Program-made: the position numbers and the translations under genes
DNA from: Archilochus colubris
Taxonomy: Eukaryota; Chordata; Aves; Apodiformes; Trochilidae
Direction of reading: 5' to 3'
DNA length: 64,000 nucleotides
NCBI GenBank assembly: GCA_023079485.1
Contig: CM041115.1
Span: 30,494,826-30,558,825 of the forward strand
Notes under the pieces: model-generated
The model's database searches: none
Told to the model about the DNA's origin: nothing
The model's input: the letters and a program-made list of their open reading frames with translations, nothing else
Part shown: positions 61,752 to 64,000 of the stretch, one piece after another
How the letters are laid out: the number at the start of each line of letters is the position of its first letter
Numbering within the stretch: position 1 is the stretch's first letter

Positions 61752-64000
61752 CTTAAAAGCAAGAACCAAAGCAGCTTTTCATTGGTATGACAGTACAGAA
61801 AGCTGTTTACTGAAGTCTCCGTGAAAAGCTTTACTCAACGAGAGACTGTGAACAGCTGATTCAATTTAGGCATGGGACTTCAACAGATGTTTCTGTGCCC
61901 TTTGATGAGGATATTCAAATTCCACCGTGATGGAAGGGACACAAGTAACAACAGCCATGCAAAATCTGAGTACTACATTAGAATTTTAGTAAGTGCTTTG
62001 TGTTTAGTATTTTAAATGAGAGACAATAAAGGATAGATTGTGTACGCGTGGTACAGTTAAAATGACGCTTGTAAGGTATGTTCAGTATTTTAAAAATAAC
62101 TTGCAGTCTGGGCTATACATGACAGTTTTCTGAAAGCTTCAAAAGAAAACCTGTGCTCTTTTAGAAAAAAAAAAGTTAGGTCATTAAAGCACAGGTTTCA
62201 GCAAACCATCCCATATGTATAATTAGATGGACTTTGCAAACCGATTTAAGTAAACAAAGGTAGGTCCAATTAGTGCATACTAAATCTTGACATTATCCCT
62301 TTAACTCTACCACTTAGAAAAACCCCTCTCCTACCCTTTTTGTTTTACTGCCACATCCTTCTTTCAAGATCAAAAGCTTCAGATCAAAGCTAAGATCAAA
62401 ATCAATGCTTTAAATAATAGAAGCAATTTCATTATGAAGTATTACACAAAGAAGAACTTTTAAACAGAGATATCACTGGAAAATCTTACTATAGATTTTT
62501 GTCACACAACACTACTTAAAACCTGTATCAACAATGTATTTTTATTTTGTAAAAACTCAACAGATTTTCTACTAAATGGTGATTCTGAAAGCTCCTATGA
62601 ATTGACTCTTGAAGTGTGTACATTTAAAGGACAAAGAACAGAGTATAGTTCAAAGACAGCAAACAAGAATATGAACAAAAAAATTTATGTTAATGGCAAA
62701 CTAAAATTAATATAACTACTTAAACAATACTCCCTTGGGTCAGTTAACAGATTAGATACTGCCTCCCCACACAAGAAGTTACAGTAAAGACTGGGTCATA
62801 GACACAACGAGAGAGATTTATACTTTAAATCCTTTAAAGGTTTACAATTCACCTGCCTTCAAATGTTTGGAGAAAACTAAGGGGAAAAAATTATACAATT
62901 TTCAGACCTGCAGACCTGAGGCTGACTTGGAATTAAAATCCCTGAACACATGAACACACTGTGTGTTAAAACTCAGAAGTAGCTCCTGTGTTCCTGTTAA
63001 TAGTTGTGCAGTGGTGAAGGAAACTCAGTGAGAATTGTTATGAACTTATTATAATGGTAATATAATAATATTGTGGAGCCAATACCTGGATTTCCCAGGT
63101 GCTGGCTGCTGTATGTGTTATAATTTGGAACACTTGTCTGATGGAAGAAGATTGCACTGCAGCATAAGGTACTGGTCAATATGCCCCTACAGACAGCCTT
63201 CAGAGGAAAAAAAGCAACCAGAGAAACGGGTGGGCCTAACAAATTGTGGTCACCGCACACCAGCTGTGTGCTCAGCCATTAGCTCTACTTATTGATGCTT
63301 CAGTAGGGTTTTGCTCATGACCAGACTAGGAAATTTTGCTGGGCAAATTGGCAGCAGGAGAGAGAGAAGGGAAGAGGAAAAGAAGAGGGGAAGACGGGAG
63401 GGGAGGGAGGGGAGAAAAGATGCTTTTAAGAACATGTGGCCTCCTACTTATTCTTCCATACTCGAAAAGGAAGGAGCTTGCATACCCTACACAAAAGGGG
63501 GTTTACACCCCAAGCTTGAAGGGAGAATAACTCCATCACCCTCCATCAACAGTGCTGTTTGCTGTCCATGTGACACTGTCATACTTGAATCCCCTAACAA
63601 AAGAAAGTAAGAGATTAGTTTATCCTCCATGTCCTTTACCTGGGAAGATTTTCTTGCAGAGACTGCTAATGGACCTGCCTTATATAACACTTAAATTGGG
63701 AACTAGCATTTATTCATGCCAAAGCATGCTAGGATCCTTCATTCTTGCAGCAGCAGAATTAAATATGACTGAATTTTGAAACAGGGAGGAAGTAGCATTT
63801 TCTGCCATCTGGGTGAAGACAGGCTCAATATCCTGGTAAATAACTTAAGTAATGATTTGCACCAGCTAATCTTCAAGACAGACCAGATCTCAAACATACA
63901 ATGAATTTTCAGGACTGCACACAGTTTAGAAAACAATAGGATATTTGTGAAACATACAACTCTTTCATTTTAAGTTGAAACAGAGACTGGTTTTTAATTG
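61752..64000. other. Upstream flank, no gene assigned
   Basis: AT-rich single-copy sequence after the CpG island. A plus-strand segment near 63784-63836 (EEVAFSAIWVKTG in one frame) ends at CCTG/GTAAATAAC, but its acceptor is poor. The only other structured element is the purine tract at 63355-63420. Confidence 0.45.
63355..63420. repeat. Purine-rich tract with G-quadruplex motif
   Basis: About 65 bases of nearly pure A/G on the plus strand. The core GGGGAAGACGGGAGGGGAGG at 63387-63406, followed by further G runs to 63412, holds five G runs with loops of 1 to 5 bases. It lies about 2 kb from the CpG island on the side away from the minus-strand gene. Confidence 0.85.

Noticed and set aside
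1..64000. CRISPR arrays, rRNA, tRNA genes, bacterial operons
   Set aside because: No regularly spaced direct repeats, no cloverleaf with A and B box signals, and no prokaryotic gene layout were seen. The genome is a bird's.

Overview
The window looks like bird nuclear DNA. It holds two 5'-truncated CR1 LINEs (about 10040-10573 and 48780-49537), both with the avian CR1 3' end, a probable avian retroviral LTR remnant near 27850-28330, AT-rich single-copy sequence and a GC-rich CpG island at about 60750-61620. There are no bacterial-type genes: the long open frames seen in six-frame translation are mostly chance. The coding content is a series of short exons on the minus strand that only appear when splice signals and reading frame are read together.

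Main result: one multi-exon minus-strand gene appears to cover almost the whole window. It runs from the CpG island (first recognisable coding exon 60858-60920) to a stop codon at 166-168. I place about 29 candidate exons, totalling roughly 1.8 kb (about 590 codons). In many cases only one frame is open, and its phase matches the next exon. The best-supported block is 166-23177, where the 13 exons from 23150-23177 down to the stop join in phase. Other strong exons lie at 43660-51287 and 59828-60279. Links between 51288 and 59827 and between 33558 and 43659 are weak. Phase n below means that n bases of a split codon lie in the upstream exon.

The deduced protein starts (after a missing first exon) with a lysine/arginine-rich stretch containing RKSGRKKRR, and continues with short leucine-rich helical segments such as LLPDQLVLLLESLLEEK. 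This suggests an alpha-helical, possibly HEAT/ARM-like and possibly nuclear protein. I do not recognise the family and give no gene symbol.

Layout: 1-9700, the last eight or so exons and the start of the 3' UTR; 9700-23200, CR1 copy 1 and five exons, with large introns; 23200-31400, an intron with the LTR remnant and an A-rich tract; 31400-43700, weaker exons; 43700-51300, an exon cluster with CR1 copy 2; 51300-59800, a nearly exon-free intron; 59800-60920, the 5' coding exons; 60750-61620, a CpG island that is probably a bidirectional promoter; 61620-64000, mostly unassigned flank with a G-rich purine tract.
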